Positions 1 through 8,658 of a DNA stretch of 35,132 nt are shown in pieces. The stretch is from Flammeovirgaceae bacterium UBA2371 (GTDB taxonomy: Bacteria; Bacteroidota; Bacteroidia; Cytophagales; Cyclobacteriaceae). The stretch is taken from NCBI GenBank assembly GCA_002345965.1, contig DDTF01000017.1, forward strand, positions 23,017 to 58,148, given 5' to 3'. The notes beneath the pieces are model-generated. The model saw nothing but the letters and a program-made list of their open reading frames with translations. It had not been told where the DNA came from and ran no database searches. The position numbers and the translations under genes were made by a program. Every line of letters starts with the position of its first letter. The first letter of the stretch is position 1.

Positions 1-977
1 GCTATGGTTTTGCGCATCTGAGAAACGGTCACTTCTTCAAAGCTTTCTTCTCCTACTACAGAAGGAAGCACCACGGCTGCAGCACCTTTGGCCGGGGCCG
101 CACCCGGCTTATAATTCTCAATGTCTTTTTTAGTTATCCTGCCATGATCTCCAGATCCTTCAATCTTGGTGATGTCATAGCCCAAATCCTTTGCCATCTT
201 CTTTGCCAGTGGAGAAGCTTTTACTCTTCCATTGCTTGCTCCGTTAGCGCTGCTATCCGAGGAAGTAGACTGAGCAGCACTGGAAGCCGCAGCAGGAACA
301 ACGGTAGAGGCTGAAGCGGTTTCTTTTTCTTCTTTCGGTTGTTGTGCGGATTTCAAAAGTGTTTTCCAGTCCGCGTCTTTATCTCCGACAATGGCAAGAA
401 CACCATTTACAGGTATTGATTCTTTCTCTTTTGCCCCTATGTACAATACGGTGCCCGTATGGTAAGACTCATACTCCATGGTGGCTTTGTCTGTTTCCAC
501 TTCGGCCATCAGTTCTCCAGACTTCACCTGGTCACCTACTTTTTTGTGCCATGCCGCAATTACACCATCGGTCATGGTGTCACTCATTTTTGGCATCAGC
601 ACCAACTCCGCCTTAATGTTCGATGTATCAATTGATTCGGCTACAGCTGTGGCACTATCCTGAGATTGTGTTGACTTGCCACCTTGAGAGGCTGTCTCCT
701 TTTTTTGCTCTCCGGCAAGAAGGCTTTCAAAATTTTCCCCCTTTTTACCTACTACGGCCAGCACATCATTTACTTGCACCGCCTCGCCTTCTTTCGCCCC
801 TAAGTGAAGCACTACTCCGTCATTAAAGGACTCGTAGTCCATTGTAGCTTTGTCCGTTTCTATCTCAGCCATTAACTCACCAGATTTCACGGTATCTCCC
901 ACTTTCTTATGCCATTTAGCAATCACGCCTTCGGTCATCGTGTCGCTCATTTTGGGCATTCGGACTATTTCTGCCAT
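1..977 (-). CDS. pdhC: Dihydrolipoamide acetyltransferase (pyruvate dehydrogenase E2), 5' part
   Basis: This is the E2 core of the pyruvate dehydrogenase complex, which transfers acetyl groups from lipoyl-lysine to CoA in the cytoplasm. The gene runs off the left edge, so about 325 N-terminal residues are visible and the catalytic acyltransferase domain is missing apart from its first residues. Reading from the ATG at 977, there are two lipoyl domains (about residues 1-80 and 123-200). Each carries the ETDKATM motif with its lipoylated lysine near residues 43 and 164. An Ala/Ser/Thr-rich linker follows, then a peripheral subunit-binding domain (starting VKASPLAKKMA, about 250-287) that docks E1/E3. 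The two lipoyl segments are clear tandem copies at DNA level (about 478-597 and 840-960). The gene lies 75 bases after a same-strand gene but has its own promoter. A 2-oxoglutarate or branched-chain E2 is possible, but two lipoyl domains and the motif context favour pyruvate. Confidence 0.93.
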   Translation of the reverse strand, partial: MAEIVRMPKMSDTMTEGVIAKWHKKVGDTVKSGELMAEIETDKATMDYESFNDGVVLHLGAKEGEAVQVNDVLAVVGKKGENFESLLAGEQKKETASQGGKSTQSQDSATAVAESIDTSNIKAELVLMPKMSDTMTDGVIAAWHKKVGDQVKSGELMAEVETDKATMEYESYHTGTVLYIGAKEKESIPVNGVLAIVGDKDADWKTLLKSAQQPKEEKETASASTVVPAAASSAAQSTSSDSSANGASNGRVKASPLAKKMAKDLGYDITKIEGSGDHGRITKKDIENYKPGAAPAKGAAAVVLPSVVGEESFEEVTVSQMRKTI

Positions 978-1016
978 TTCAGATATTGTTATTAATCAAA
1001 ATAGAATTTAGAAGGT

Positions 1017-1046
1017 CAAAAATAGGGGGATTAAGCCGATTTTCAA
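1017..1046 (-). promoter_or_regulatory. Bacteroidetes-type promoter for pdhC
   Basis: On the minus strand, TTG (1046-1044) is followed after exactly 19 bases by TATTTTTG (1024-1017). This is a full match to the Bacteroidetes primary-sigma consensus TTG-N19-TAnnTTTG. Transcription would start about 30-35 bases before the pdhC ATG at 977. The -33 element sits next to the stop codon of the upstream gene, so pdhC can be transcribed separately from it. I see no Shine-Dalgarno sequence before the ATG, which is usual for this phylum. Confidence 0.72.
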
Positions 1047-1052
1047 TCTTTT

Positions 1053-3989
1053 TTAAAAGCCAATGTTACCGATTATCAACTCAATAGTCGGAGATTGGGT
1101 CTCTATGGGATAGGCATAACGCACGCCCAGATTAAACTGCTGGAGTAACCTCATGAAATTAAAGTCCACTTTTAACTCTCCTCCCACGGAAGAATAGGTT
1201 CTGTCAAATCCAAATAAGGTACTCTGGCCATAGCCATAATCGGCAAAAGCATTACCGCGGACGCGCTGGATATTTAGCACTGGCCCCAGGGCAATATCTG
1301 GATAAATGATTGGAAAAGTATAGTTGGCCGCTACCATATAATAATCCTGAAACCGGGATATACTATGACCTCTTGGAGAGGGGGCCAAATTTCTGAACAG
1401 GTAGTTGTCGGGTCGTGAACCAACCAACCGATTGTTGATCAATGCATGCTGGTAGGAGCCGTAAAACCACAGGGAATGATGCTTCATCAAACCCGGAAAA
1501 TAGGTGGAGGCAAATGCTGAAAACTGTGCGCCTGTAAAATCTCCGGCAGGATAGGGTGTTGAGTAGTAGTCCAATTCAAGGGTTTGCCCCCACTTGCTTA
1601 CTATGTCCCTGCGGCTTCGCTTCATCAAATTAAACACATCAAAGCTGAAGTGGTTAAATATCAACTGGCCATTGTCGGCATAGGTTCTAAACAAGAATCG
1701 ATCGCCTGAATCATCGATGAACCTGCCGCCACCATCAAGGTCATTTTTGAAATTGTTGACTTTAGTAATTCCAATGGAGTTGCCGATCGACAACCTCGTT
1801 GAGTACTTAGAATGTGTAAGGTTCAAAGGTATCCTCAATCCGGATTCTATCTGTGTTTCTTCCCAATCGAAATTGATTGTTTTGAGTGTACCCCCCTGCA
1901 CATAATCTTCATTCCCTGATCGTTGGCCATAAGTCATTTGAAAATCGAGGACAGGATACATGCCCTGGTAGCTTACATTGGCTCTCCAAAGCCCTGTTTG
2001 TTCGGTCACATCAAAGCGATACCCCATGTCAATTACGGTTGTACTCAACACATCTTTGGAGGTTATTCCCAAGTCGAGAGTGTTGAATGAAGAGGTAGTG
2101 TAGACACCCCACGAGTGAGGATTGATCATTCCGCTACCTCGGTGATACCGTTTGGTGGGGTAAGCGGTGTTTGGAACAGATTCCATTAAAGCAGGTTGAC
2201 CTTCCTGCTCTGAAAGCATTTCAGCAAATAATGAAGGTACTTCTTGAATCATTTCCTTTGCCTTCCAGGTGGAAGGGTCGAACGGGATAGTAACAATATC
2301 CAATCCATTTCTGGTTTGCTCATTGTACCAAATGGTACTACCATCTGCGGATACGGATGGATTGTATGCACCGTATTTGCTGGATGTAACCTGATAGTGT
2401 CGCTGAGCAGAAATATCCATCGCATAAATATTATCAATGCCGCTGGCAGGCGAATTATAAATCAAAAAGTTGTTGTGTAAAATAGGATGTCCAACATTCT
2501 CATCACCTGCTTCGAATAACGTGGTTAGGTCTCCGAATTGTTCATTCACCACAGCCACTTTTTTTTGATTCCCAATCAACTGCAGAAAAACAATTTGCTT
2601 TCCATCGTTACTCCATCGTGGCATGGAGATAAAATGATTATCAGGATTTTCTACTTTTCTTACTACCTGTCCTGATTCATAGTCAATCACAACAAGATTA
2701 TTATTATAATTATCATCTGTTACTACTGTGGCTACCTTTTTGCCATCTGGCGATAAGGCTGCGGCACCATATCGTGCATGCCTGGCGATCACCTTGGTTT
2801 TTTTTGCGGTAATATCAAATCCTTTTATGATGGAATAAGACCTCGTTTGCCATCTTGGATCCAGCCTGTATTCATTCCAAACCACCTTATTGCCGGCTGC
2901 TGAAAGCATTCCCGCATCGTTAACAGGACCCGGAACAAATGCTTTATGCTCCTTACCCTCCTTCGTTACGGTAACCAACTGAGAGAAATCACCAATACCC
3001 GACTTAAGTACCACTGCTCCACCATTGCTGATGGGTTGTGGATAGGAATAATCGGTATAGGCAGAAGAAGTTCTTTTATTGATTGTAGAAAATTTTGTGA
3101 ATGAAAGGTCTTCCAGTTGGGCTTCCCAATCTTGCTTGATTTCCTTTGCCATATCTTTGTAAAGATCATTTACATGCATTCCTGTTTCCTTTTTAATAGC
3201 ATTGGAAAAAGCGAACGGAATAAATGGAACTTTCCATGCCCGTTGAGTGATGTCAGCCCAAACATTAGGATTGCCCGTTTTATTTCTTAAATGAGATACC
3301 ATATGATAGCCCAGTACGTAATGATCGGGAACGTTGTGTTTATAAGACCTCAAGTATTGTTTGTGATAATTGAAATTTCTGTTCTCCAAAAAGTTGGTAC
3401 GCAATAACAAATCAAACTCCGGTATTCGTCCTCTGCCACTATTGGTAAAAGCCGTTTCAACCGCCACGGCATCACCTTCCCAAAACCATTGAGGTACTGC
3501 CACAAATGCCATCCCAGCCTGTGCCAGTTGGCCGAACAGCAGATGTATTGCCTTATTGAATCCTGTTAAACTTTTTTGAAACTGCACGATGTGTCTATAC
3601 TCGTGTGAAGAGAGAAGAGTCAGCCATTCATTATTACCTATGAAATTATAGTTCTGGGGTGGCATGGCGAAAAACTCAGATCTACGAGGAGCTAAAGTAA
3701 CAAACCCATTGGACACAGCAGACTGACTGTGCAGTACTATGGATATCTTCTTTGGTTTAACTCCCAAACTCGCTGCTTCTGGCTCGCGAATATGTTCCAA
3801 TGTATTGGCAACGCGCTGAGCTTCTCTCTCAAATCCCAATGGGTACAGTAACTTGAAGTGGTCGGTGTTGATCTGATACCAATTCATACTGGCAGGGCTT
3901 GTCTCCGCTGACACTGCCTCCTGACTATAACCAGGATTTAGAAAACAAAAGTTAAGGAAAAATGCAGCGCAATAAATTCTGATATTCAC
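1053..3989 (-). CDS. Exported gluzincin-like protease / TolB-like propeller / outer-membrane barrel protein
   Basis: This 978-residue protein starts at a GTG; no in-frame ATG precedes it, and the GTG gives a good signal peptide (about 1-22, ending YSQ). Residues 36-200 resemble the peptidase MA-like fold: HEYRH at 129-133 fits HExxH, and PQWFWEG at 166-172 supplies the expected third zinc ligand, E171. Residues of about 320-600 contain repeated strand patterns of the TolB/PD40 type, such as SPDGKK, SNDGKQ and SADGST, which suggests a beta-propeller. From about 640 to the end the sequence alternates like an outer-membrane beta-barrel and finishes in a terminal phenylalanine. The protein is therefore probably outer-membrane anchored with soluble peptidase and propeller domains. 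The substrate is unknown and activity is inferred only from the motif. It reads toward pdhC, but no functional link is evident. Confidence 0.85.
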   Translation of the reverse strand: MNIRIYCAAFFLNFCFLNPGYSQEAVSAETSPASMNWYQINTDHFKLLYPLGFEREAQRVANTLEHIREPEAASLGVKPKKISIVLHSQSAVSNGFVTLAPRRSEFFAMPPQNYNFIGNNEWLTLLSSHEYRHIVQFQKSLTGFNKAIHLLFGQLAQAGMAFVAVPQWFWEGDAVAVETAFTNSGRGRIPEFDLLLRTNFLENRNFNYHKQYLRSYKHNVPDHYVLGYHMVSHLRNKTGNPNVWADITQRAWKVPFIPFAFSNAIKKETGMHVNDLYKDMAKEIKQDWEAQLEDLSFTKFSTINKRTSSAYTDYSYPQPISNGGAVVLKSGIGDFSQLVTVTKEGKEHKAFVPGPVNDAGMLSAAGNKVVWNEYRLDPRWQTRSYSIIKGFDITAKKTKVIARHARYGAAALSPDGKKVATVVTDDNYNNNLVVIDYESGQVVRKVENPDNHFISMPRWSNDGKQIVFLQLIGNQKKVAVVNEQFGDLTTLFEAGDENVGHPILHNNFLIYNSPASGIDNIYAMDISAQRHYQVTSSKYGAYNPSVSADGSTIWYNEQTRNGLDIVTIPFDPSTWKAKEMIQEVPSLFAEMLSEQEGQPALMESVPNTAYPTKRYHRGSGMINPHSWGVYTTSSFNTLDLGITSKDVLSTTVIDMGYRFDVTEQTGLWRANVSYQGMYPVLDFQMTYGQRSGNEDYVQGGTLKTINFDWEETQIESGLRIPLNLTHSKYSTRLSIGNSIGITKVNNFKNDLDGGGRFIDDSGDRFLFRTYADNGQLIFNHFSFDVFNLMKRSRRDIVSKWGQTLELDYYSTPYPAGDFTGAQFSAFASTYFPGLMKHHSLWFYGSYQHALINNRLVGSRPDNYLFRNLAPSPRGHSISRFQDYYMVAANYTFPIIYPDIALGPVLNIQRVRGNAFADYGYGQSTLFGFDRTYSSVGGELKVDFNFMRLLQQFNLGVRYAYPIETQSPTIELIIGNIGF

Positions 3990-4129
3990 ATTTACACTAT
4001 TAAAATATGGCCATGAAACTACGCCAGTAACTTTAATCTACACAGCACTTTTTACTTAATTTTTATCTACCCTCACCCAATCTGGTGGTAGGTGAAGGGC
4101 AGAAGAAATAATTTCAGTAAATTTGAGAT

Positions 4130-4255
4130 ATGTTGAGGTGGTTAAAGAAAATGTATAATGAATACAAAGCCTATGTCAGGACAGATCTGATCATGTACGG
4201 TGTATGGATTCTACTAATTATTCTTTTCTTTATTTACACCCTGCTAGCCGACTAA
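4130..4255 (+). CDS. Predicted 41-residue single-pass membrane protein
   Basis: An ATG at 4130 opens a 41-codon frame. It has a basic N-terminal segment (LRWLKK) followed by one hydrophobic helix (about residues 20-40, rich in I, L, F and W) ending in Ala-Asp. This is a credible N-in membrane microprotein. Its TAA overlaps the stop codon of the convergent bestrophin gene by 4 bases (4252-4255). I do not recognise a family. Support is the typical charge and hydrophobicity pattern and its position in an otherwise empty 260-base gap. There is no ribosome-binding site, but that is normal here. It could be a chance ORF. Confidence 0.5.
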   Translation: MLRWLKKMYNEYKAYVRTDLIMYGVWILLIILFFIYTLLAD

Positions 4256-5136
4256 TGTTGTAAAAGGATTTCCTTCACGTTATCCTTAATTTTAACCGAT
4301 AACTCATCGGTAGGCAGGTCGTTTACATCCATTCCGAAGGGGTCTTCAATTTCCTCTGCGATAAGCTCCACACTCAACAGTACATAGGATATTAAAATCA
4401 CTATAGGAATGGTCATGTACTCTGCGATCGTGACAAATCCAAAAGGTAGGGTAAGGATGTAAATAAATATAAACTTCTTGATGTACATTGTGTACGAATA
4501 GGGAATGGGTGTATTTCTTATTCTTTCGCAAGCACCCAGAATCTCAGAAAACTGTTTTAACTCTTTGTCAACAATATACAATTGATCCCCTGAAAGTATT
4601 TTATCCTTATAAAGCTTGTTTGTTCTTTCATACATCATGGAGGACAAGCGATTAGGGATATGTTTTACTCCCTTTAATCTTTCAGAAAACTTTTCATCCG
4701 CTATTTCCAGTTCTTCCATTTTCACTCCCTTCCGCAAATGTTCCTTTGTTGAAAAAACAAAGTTTGGAATCATTTTAGCAAACCAGTTGCGGTTATCTGA
4801 ATCAGATTCATCCAAAAATGCGTTGAGTTTGTGGGCCAGGTTACGGGTATTATTAACCATCGACCCCCAAAGTTTTCTCCCCTCCCACCACCTGTCATAA
4901 GCGGTGTTGGTTCTAAAGACCAGGAAAAGACCCAGCACAATACCCACAAGTGAATGCATGGCAGTGGTACTGTGTAAATCCTGTTCTTGTAACTCAAATA
5001 CATCGAGTATTATATAACAAAACAAAAAACTAAAAACACCCATGAAAAAGATTACGGGTGTTAATGTTTTCATCACATGCCTGCTATAGGAATGAAATAT
5101 AAGCGAGATCCAGCTTTTTGGATTATAAGAAATCAT
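4252..5136 (-). CDS. Bestrophin-family ion channel
   Basis: The 294-residue protein carries the hallmark bestrophin segment RTNTAYDRWWEGRKLWG (about residues 88-104) and a second conserved part, ACERIRNTPIPYSY (about 202-215). Hydrophobic helices lie near 20-45, 60-87 and 220-260. Bacterial bestrophins (formerly UPF0187) form pentameric channels in the inner membrane. Prokaryotic members characterised so far conduct cations or anions, so ion selectivity cannot be read from sequence. The length matches bacterial members. The ATG at 5136 is the first in the frame and gives the usual N-terminus. The gene stands alone, converging with the 41-residue ORF and separated by about 110 bases from the DoxX-type gene on the same strand. 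Confidence 0.93.
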   Translation of the reverse strand: MISYNPKSWISLIFHSYSRHVMKTLTPVIFFMGVFSFLFCYIILDVFELQEQDLHSTTAMHSLVGIVLGLFLVFRTNTAYDRWWEGRKLWGSMVNNTRNLAHKLNAFLDESDSDNRNWFAKMIPNFVFSTKEHLRKGVKMEELEIADEKFSERLKGVKHIPNRLSSMMYERTNKLYKDKILSGDQLYIVDKELKQFSEILGACERIRNTPIPYSYTMYIKKFIFIYILTLPFGFVTIAEYMTIPIVILISYVLLSVELIAEEIEDPFGMDVNDLPTDELSVKIKDNVKEILLQH

Positions 5137-5245
5137 GGAGAGCAGTAAATTATTCGCTAATAAACTTATTCAAGCCTTCATTTCCAAAAGACTGAAAAGT
5201 AAGGTATTGGATGATATGCAGCGGTGAGTAAATATAGAGACTTTA

Positions 5246-5644
5246 TCAGGGTTTGAACTTATTCCAATATAACGCAATATTTTCCCGGTTGGTCCATAAG
5301 ATAAATGCAGCGCAAAACGCTACCACAAGCGCAAGCGCAAACAAATACCCACCATCCCCTTGCACTTCAATTCCCAATAATGTGAGGTGCATGCCTATCG
5401 CTCCCAGCATCAACCCAAAAGCTAAAACAGCTCCCAGCCATGACAAGGGTGTAATTAGTAAAAGTATGGCCGCAATTAACTCCAAAACGCCAATCCCTAT
5501 TCTTCCCCATGGCTCCAGGCCAACGGTGGTAAAAATATAAACGGACTCAGCAGCTCCGGTAAATTTAAAAAACAGGGTTTGTAGTAGAATAATTGCCGCA
5601 ACTAAACGGGCGGCCCAAAGGAACAACTTCAATGTTTTTGTCAT
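5246..5644 (-). CDS. DoxX-like small integral membrane protein
   Basis: I chose the ATG at 5644 (132 residues) over the TTG at 5653, which would add only three residues. The protein has four hydrophobic segments (about residues 7-25, 45-70, 73-93 and 98-117) and the DoxX-family layout: a first helix ending in FKFTGA, then GIGVLELIAAILLL. DoxX-like proteins are four-helix membrane proteins whose biochemical role is mostly unclear; some are linked to redox or oxidative-stress functions. It is divergent from the Rieske oxygenase, about 100 bases apart, so shared regulation is possible but unproven. Confidence 0.85.
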   Translation of the reverse strand: MTKTLKLFLWAARLVAAIILLQTLFFKFTGAAESVYIFTTVGLEPWGRIGIGVLELIAAILLLITPLSWLGAVLAFGLMLGAIGMHLTLLGIEVQGDGGYLFALALVVAFCAAFILWTNRENIALYWNKFKP

Positions 5645-5741
5645 ATGGTGCAAGTTAGTGGCCAGTAATGCGTGAATTGACTATTCCTGCCAGACTGAAT
5701 TAATGTGAAACAATTTAATAAATTACCTTAAAATTAGAATT

Positions 5742-6830
5742 ATGGGTATTCTGAAAATGGATAAAAACATTGCCACTGCCAAAACACTTGATACCAGTTT
5801 TTATCTCGATAAGCATTATCATGAAGCGGCAAAGGAAAAAATTTTTAGCAAATCATGGCAATTTGTAGGAGACACTGAACAAGTCAAGGAAGATGGTTGG
5901 GTAACCCCTATTCATTTAATGGAACATTATTTAAGTGAGCCTCTCATTCTGTCACGTGATAAAGAGGGTAAACTCCATTGTTTATCCAATGTATGCACAC
6001 ACCGAGGAAATCTCCTGGTAGAACAGCCTTGTAAAGTCAATGATCTTAGGTGTAAATATCATGGCAGGAGATTTCAGCTCAATGGCCATTTTCAATCCAT
6101 GCCTGAATTTAAGGAGGTAGAAAATTTTCCTACCGAAGAGGACAACCTGAGCCACATCCCGTTTTATCAATGGAGCAAATGGATATTTGCTTCTTTAGCA
6201 CCTGATGCATCGGCTGAAATCTATTTGCGAGACATGATGGAAAGAGTAAAGTGGATGCCGCTTTCAGAATTTAAATTCAGACCAGACCTCTCGAAGGATT
6301 ACCTGGTTTCCGCCAATTGGGCCTTGTACTGTGAGAACTACCTGGAAGGATTTCATATTCCATTTGTGCACGCAGGTTTAAATGCAACAATAGACTATGG
6401 TAACTATGCCATCGAATTGTATCCATACAGCTCGTTACAGCTGGGTATCGCCAAGAAAGGTGAACTTACCTTCGATCTGCCAAAGGAATCACCCGACTAC
6501 GGAAAGAATGTAGGCGGATACTATTTCTGGGTTTTCCCCAACATGATGTTCAATTTTTATCCATGGGGACTCTCCATCAATATTGTAACCCCATTGGAAA
6601 CAGATCAATGCAAGGTTTCATTTTTATCCTATGTTTGGGATGAAAGCAAATTAAGATCAGGCGCAGGATCCAATTTGCACAAAGTAGAGATGGAGGACGA
6701 AGATATAGTTCAGAATGTACAAAAGGGAATACGCTCGAGGTTTTACAAACATGGTCGCTATTCGGTAAAACAGGAAAAGGGCACCCATCATTTCCATTGC
6801 TTGATCAGTGAAAAGATGAATGCCAAATAA
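5742..6830 (+). CDS. Rieske non-heme iron oxygenase, alpha-subunit type
   Basis: The protein has 362 residues. The N-terminal Rieske [2Fe-2S] domain shows C85-T-H87 and, 16 residues later, C104-K-Y-H107, the four cluster ligands. The catalytic domain contains ENYLEGFHIPFVH (198-210), giving the mononuclear iron ligands H205 and H210; D321 in the EDED stretch is the likely third ligand. The C-terminal pattern (GRYSVKQE, HHFH) resembles the choline/carnitine monooxygenase branch rather than classical biphenyl dioxygenases. Such enzymes hydroxylate or demethylate small organics with electrons from a reductase. No reductase, ferredoxin or beta subunit is adjacent, so the electron donor must be elsewhere. 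The start is the ATG at 5742; a second ATG lies five codons downstream. The substrate is unknown. Confidence 0.9.
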   Translation: MGILKMDKNIATAKTLDTSFYLDKHYHEAAKEKIFSKSWQFVGDTEQVKEDGWVTPIHLMEHYLSEPLILSRDKEGKLHCLSNVCTHRGNLLVEQPCKVNDLRCKYHGRRFQLNGHFQSMPEFKEVENFPTEEDNLSHIPFYQWSKWIFASLAPDASAEIYLRDMMERVKWMPLSEFKFRPDLSKDYLVSANWALYCENYLEGFHIPFVHAGLNATIDYGNYAIELYPYSSLQLGIAKKGELTFDLPKESPDYGKNVGGYYFWVFPNMMFNFYPWGLSINIVTPLETDQCKVSFLSYVWDESKLRSGAGSNLHKVEMEDEDIVQNVQKGIRSRFYKHGRYSVKQEKGTHHFHCLISEKMNAK

Positions 6831-6853
6831 GTTCCAGGGAAAGGAATCAATGC

Positions 6854-7612
6854 TCAACGGTCTAGCCAGCTTTTGAAATCCTGAACTCGTTCCCTTGCCA
6901 CTATTACATTCTTATCGCTGCTGTTTTTCAATAACAATTTTAGTCTGCTATTGGTATGACTTATCACATCAGCAATTGAGCCTATACTCACAAAATACTG
7001 CCGATTGATTCTGAAAAATATTGATGGATCAACCAACTGTTCCAGCTGCTCTATGGTAAAATCAAGAATATGTTTTCTGTTATCCGAGGTAAGACAAAAA
7101 GTAATTTTTTCTTCGCTATAGAAATAAAGAATATCCTCAGTTGATATAAACTTTAGATGCTCACCCACCTTGATTACAAATCGTTCTTTATATTTTTTTG
7201 TAAGCATCTGTACCGTTGTACTTATACGATCTAATGCCTGTTGAGCGTCTACCGGTACAATCAAAGTCTGAAACTTATGCATTGCCTGTTTCAAATCTTT
7301 TTCATCGATGGGTTTAAGGATGTAATCTATACTGTTTACCTTAAATGCCTTAAGGGCATACTCGTCATAAGCGGTAGTAAAAATTACAGGTGCCTTAACA
7401 ATTGCTTTTTCAAAAATTTCAAAACTCAATCCATCCGCTAACTGGATATCCATAAATATCAATTGAGGAGGGTCATTGGTTTTAAACCATTTTATTGAAG
7501 CTGAAATACTATCAAGCACGTCCACTATCTGCATAGCGGGATCATGCTGATTGAGTAAAGTTTTCAATCTGCTTGCCGCCAACGGTTCATCTTCGATGAT
7601 CAGCACTCTCAT
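6854..7612 (-). CDS. LytTR-family response regulator
   Basis: This 252-residue regulator has an N-terminal receiver domain (1-120) with the acidic pair E7/D8, phosphoacceptor D55 in FMDIQLADG, and the switch residues in TTAYDEYA and YILKPI. The C-terminal part (about 145-252) is a LytTR DNA-binding domain, with YSEEKITFCL and INRQYFVSI typical of it. LytTR regulators bind direct-repeat sites upstream of target promoters. Its start codon overlaps the stop of the upstream histidine kinase by 4 bases (ATGA), so the pair is translationally coupled. It converges with the Rieske gene across a 23-base gap with no terminator visible. Confidence 0.96.
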   Translation of the reverse strand: MRVLIIEDEPLAASRLKTLLNQHDPAMQIVDVLDSISASIKWFKTNDPPQLIFMDIQLADGLSFEIFEKAIVKAPVIFTTAYDEYALKAFKVNSIDYILKPIDEKDLKQAMHKFQTLIVPVDAQQALDRISTTVQMLTKKYKERFVIKVGEHLKFISTEDILYFYSEEKITFCLTSDNRKHILDFTIEQLEQLVDPSIFFRINRQYFVSIGSIADVISHTNSRLKLLLKNSSDKNVIVARERVQDFKSWLDR

Positions 7613-8628
7613 TCTTCCATTACTAAAATGGGTAATTTAACTGCAAAAGTTTCTTTATCATTTTCAACTTCTACTTTTTCATCACTTAAAAACTCATACC
7701 GCTTTCTTATATTTTCGAGGCCCACCCCTGAGGACGCTTCGCCTAATGTATTCTTTGTTTGTAAATTATTGCGTACCACCAATTTCCTATCACTTTCATA
7801 AAGATGAATCGTAAGTGGTTGTTCGTGAGAGACAATGTTGTGCTTTATGGCGTTTTCAACCAACATCTGTAGTGCTAGCGGTGGCAAACTTCCTCCATGT
7901 TCTTTCAGTTCATTTTTTATTCTCAGTTTGTCTCCGAAACGTATTTGCTGAAGAAACAGATAAGAATCAAGGAATTGAAGTTCTTCTGCAATTGAAACCA
8001 CTTCCTTATTTCTGGAATCCAGCACGTATCGATATACCTCTGACAATTGTTTAATGAATTTTGCTGCCTTATCCTGATCTTCGTACACCAGGCTGGTCAA
8101 TGCATTCAGGCTATTGAAAAGAAAGTGTGGATTCACCTGATTTTTCAAACTTTCATAATTGGCCTTTATACTTTCCTGCTTGGCTTTTTCTGCCTCCACC
8201 TCTGCCAGGCGCCAGCTCCGCAGAAACCCGCGACTGTGCATAAACAGAGAAATGACAAAAGTAATTATCAATGAAGTGTAAAGCATGATGCCTATATCCC
8301 CAATATCTAGACCAAATGCTTCTCTAAACAACCATACCAGTGCATAAACAATTGTTAAAGTGTATACAATCATCACCAGCATGCCCACAATGAATCTTTT
8401 GATGGGTTCTTTGGTCCATTCTATCTTTGTATCTATGTAATCACTGGTCATTGCATTGCCCAACCAAAGTAAAATCCACATGGAAGAGGAAAAGGAAGCA
8501 ATCAAAATAAACACCGTGATTTTCCTGTTGAAGGGTGGATAAGTTATCAGCGTCATTACCACTCCGGCCACCAGCAACCAAATGGCGGTGGTCAAATAGT
8601 TGTTAGATTTATTTTCTTCTTTGGTCAA
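7609..8628 (-). CDS. LytS/YehU-type sensor histidine kinase
   Basis: The protein has 339 residues with four predicted membrane helices (about 13-32, 37-58, 78-101 and 112-131) and a short coiled-coil linker. The His_kinase domain follows with NPHFLFNSLNAL, phospho-accepting H168. The ATPase part has ALQMLVENAIKHN (N box) and GVGLENIRKRY (G box). It should phosphorylate the LytTR regulator encoded just downstream with a 4-base overlap. There is no ATG at the start: the frame is open from the in-frame stop of the preceding gene, and TTG at 8628 is the best start. No periplasmic sensor domain of note is present, so it probably senses through the membrane helices or partner proteins such as those encoded upstream. 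Confidence 0.94.
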   Translation of the reverse strand: MTKEENKSNNYLTTAIWLLVAGVVMTLITYPPFNRKITVFILIASFSSSMWILLWLGNAMTSDYIDTKIEWTKEPIKRFIVGMLVMIVYTLTIVYALVWLFREAFGLDIGDIGIMLYTSLIITFVISLFMHSRGFLRSWRLAEVEAEKAKQESIKANYESLKNQVNPHFLFNSLNALTSLVYEDQDKAAKFIKQLSEVYRYVLDSRNKEVVSIAEELQFLDSYLFLQQIRFGDKLRIKNELKEHGGSLPPLALQMLVENAIKHNIVSHEQPLTIHLYESDRKLVVRNNLQTKNTLGEASSGVGLENIRKRYEFLSDEKVEVENDKETFAVKLPILVMEE

Positions 8629-8658
8629 TGGAACAGATATTAATGGATTGAAGATAGC

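Noticed and set aside
344..826. Plus-strand frames of 60-90 codons across the E2 gene
   Set aside because: They lie opposite the lipoyl domains of pdhC, whose frame and motifs are unambiguous; their products are low in recognisable structure.
4070..4103. Imperfect hairpin CCCTCACC ... GGTGAAGGG before the 41-residue ORF
   Set aside because: It has a bulge and a long loop with no T-run, so a terminator or riboswitch call is not justified.
5135..5227. 30-codon plus-strand frame starting inside the bestrophin start codon
   Set aside because: Its ATG merely shares the CATG palindrome with the opposite-strand start; it is very short, and nothing in the product suggests a real protein.
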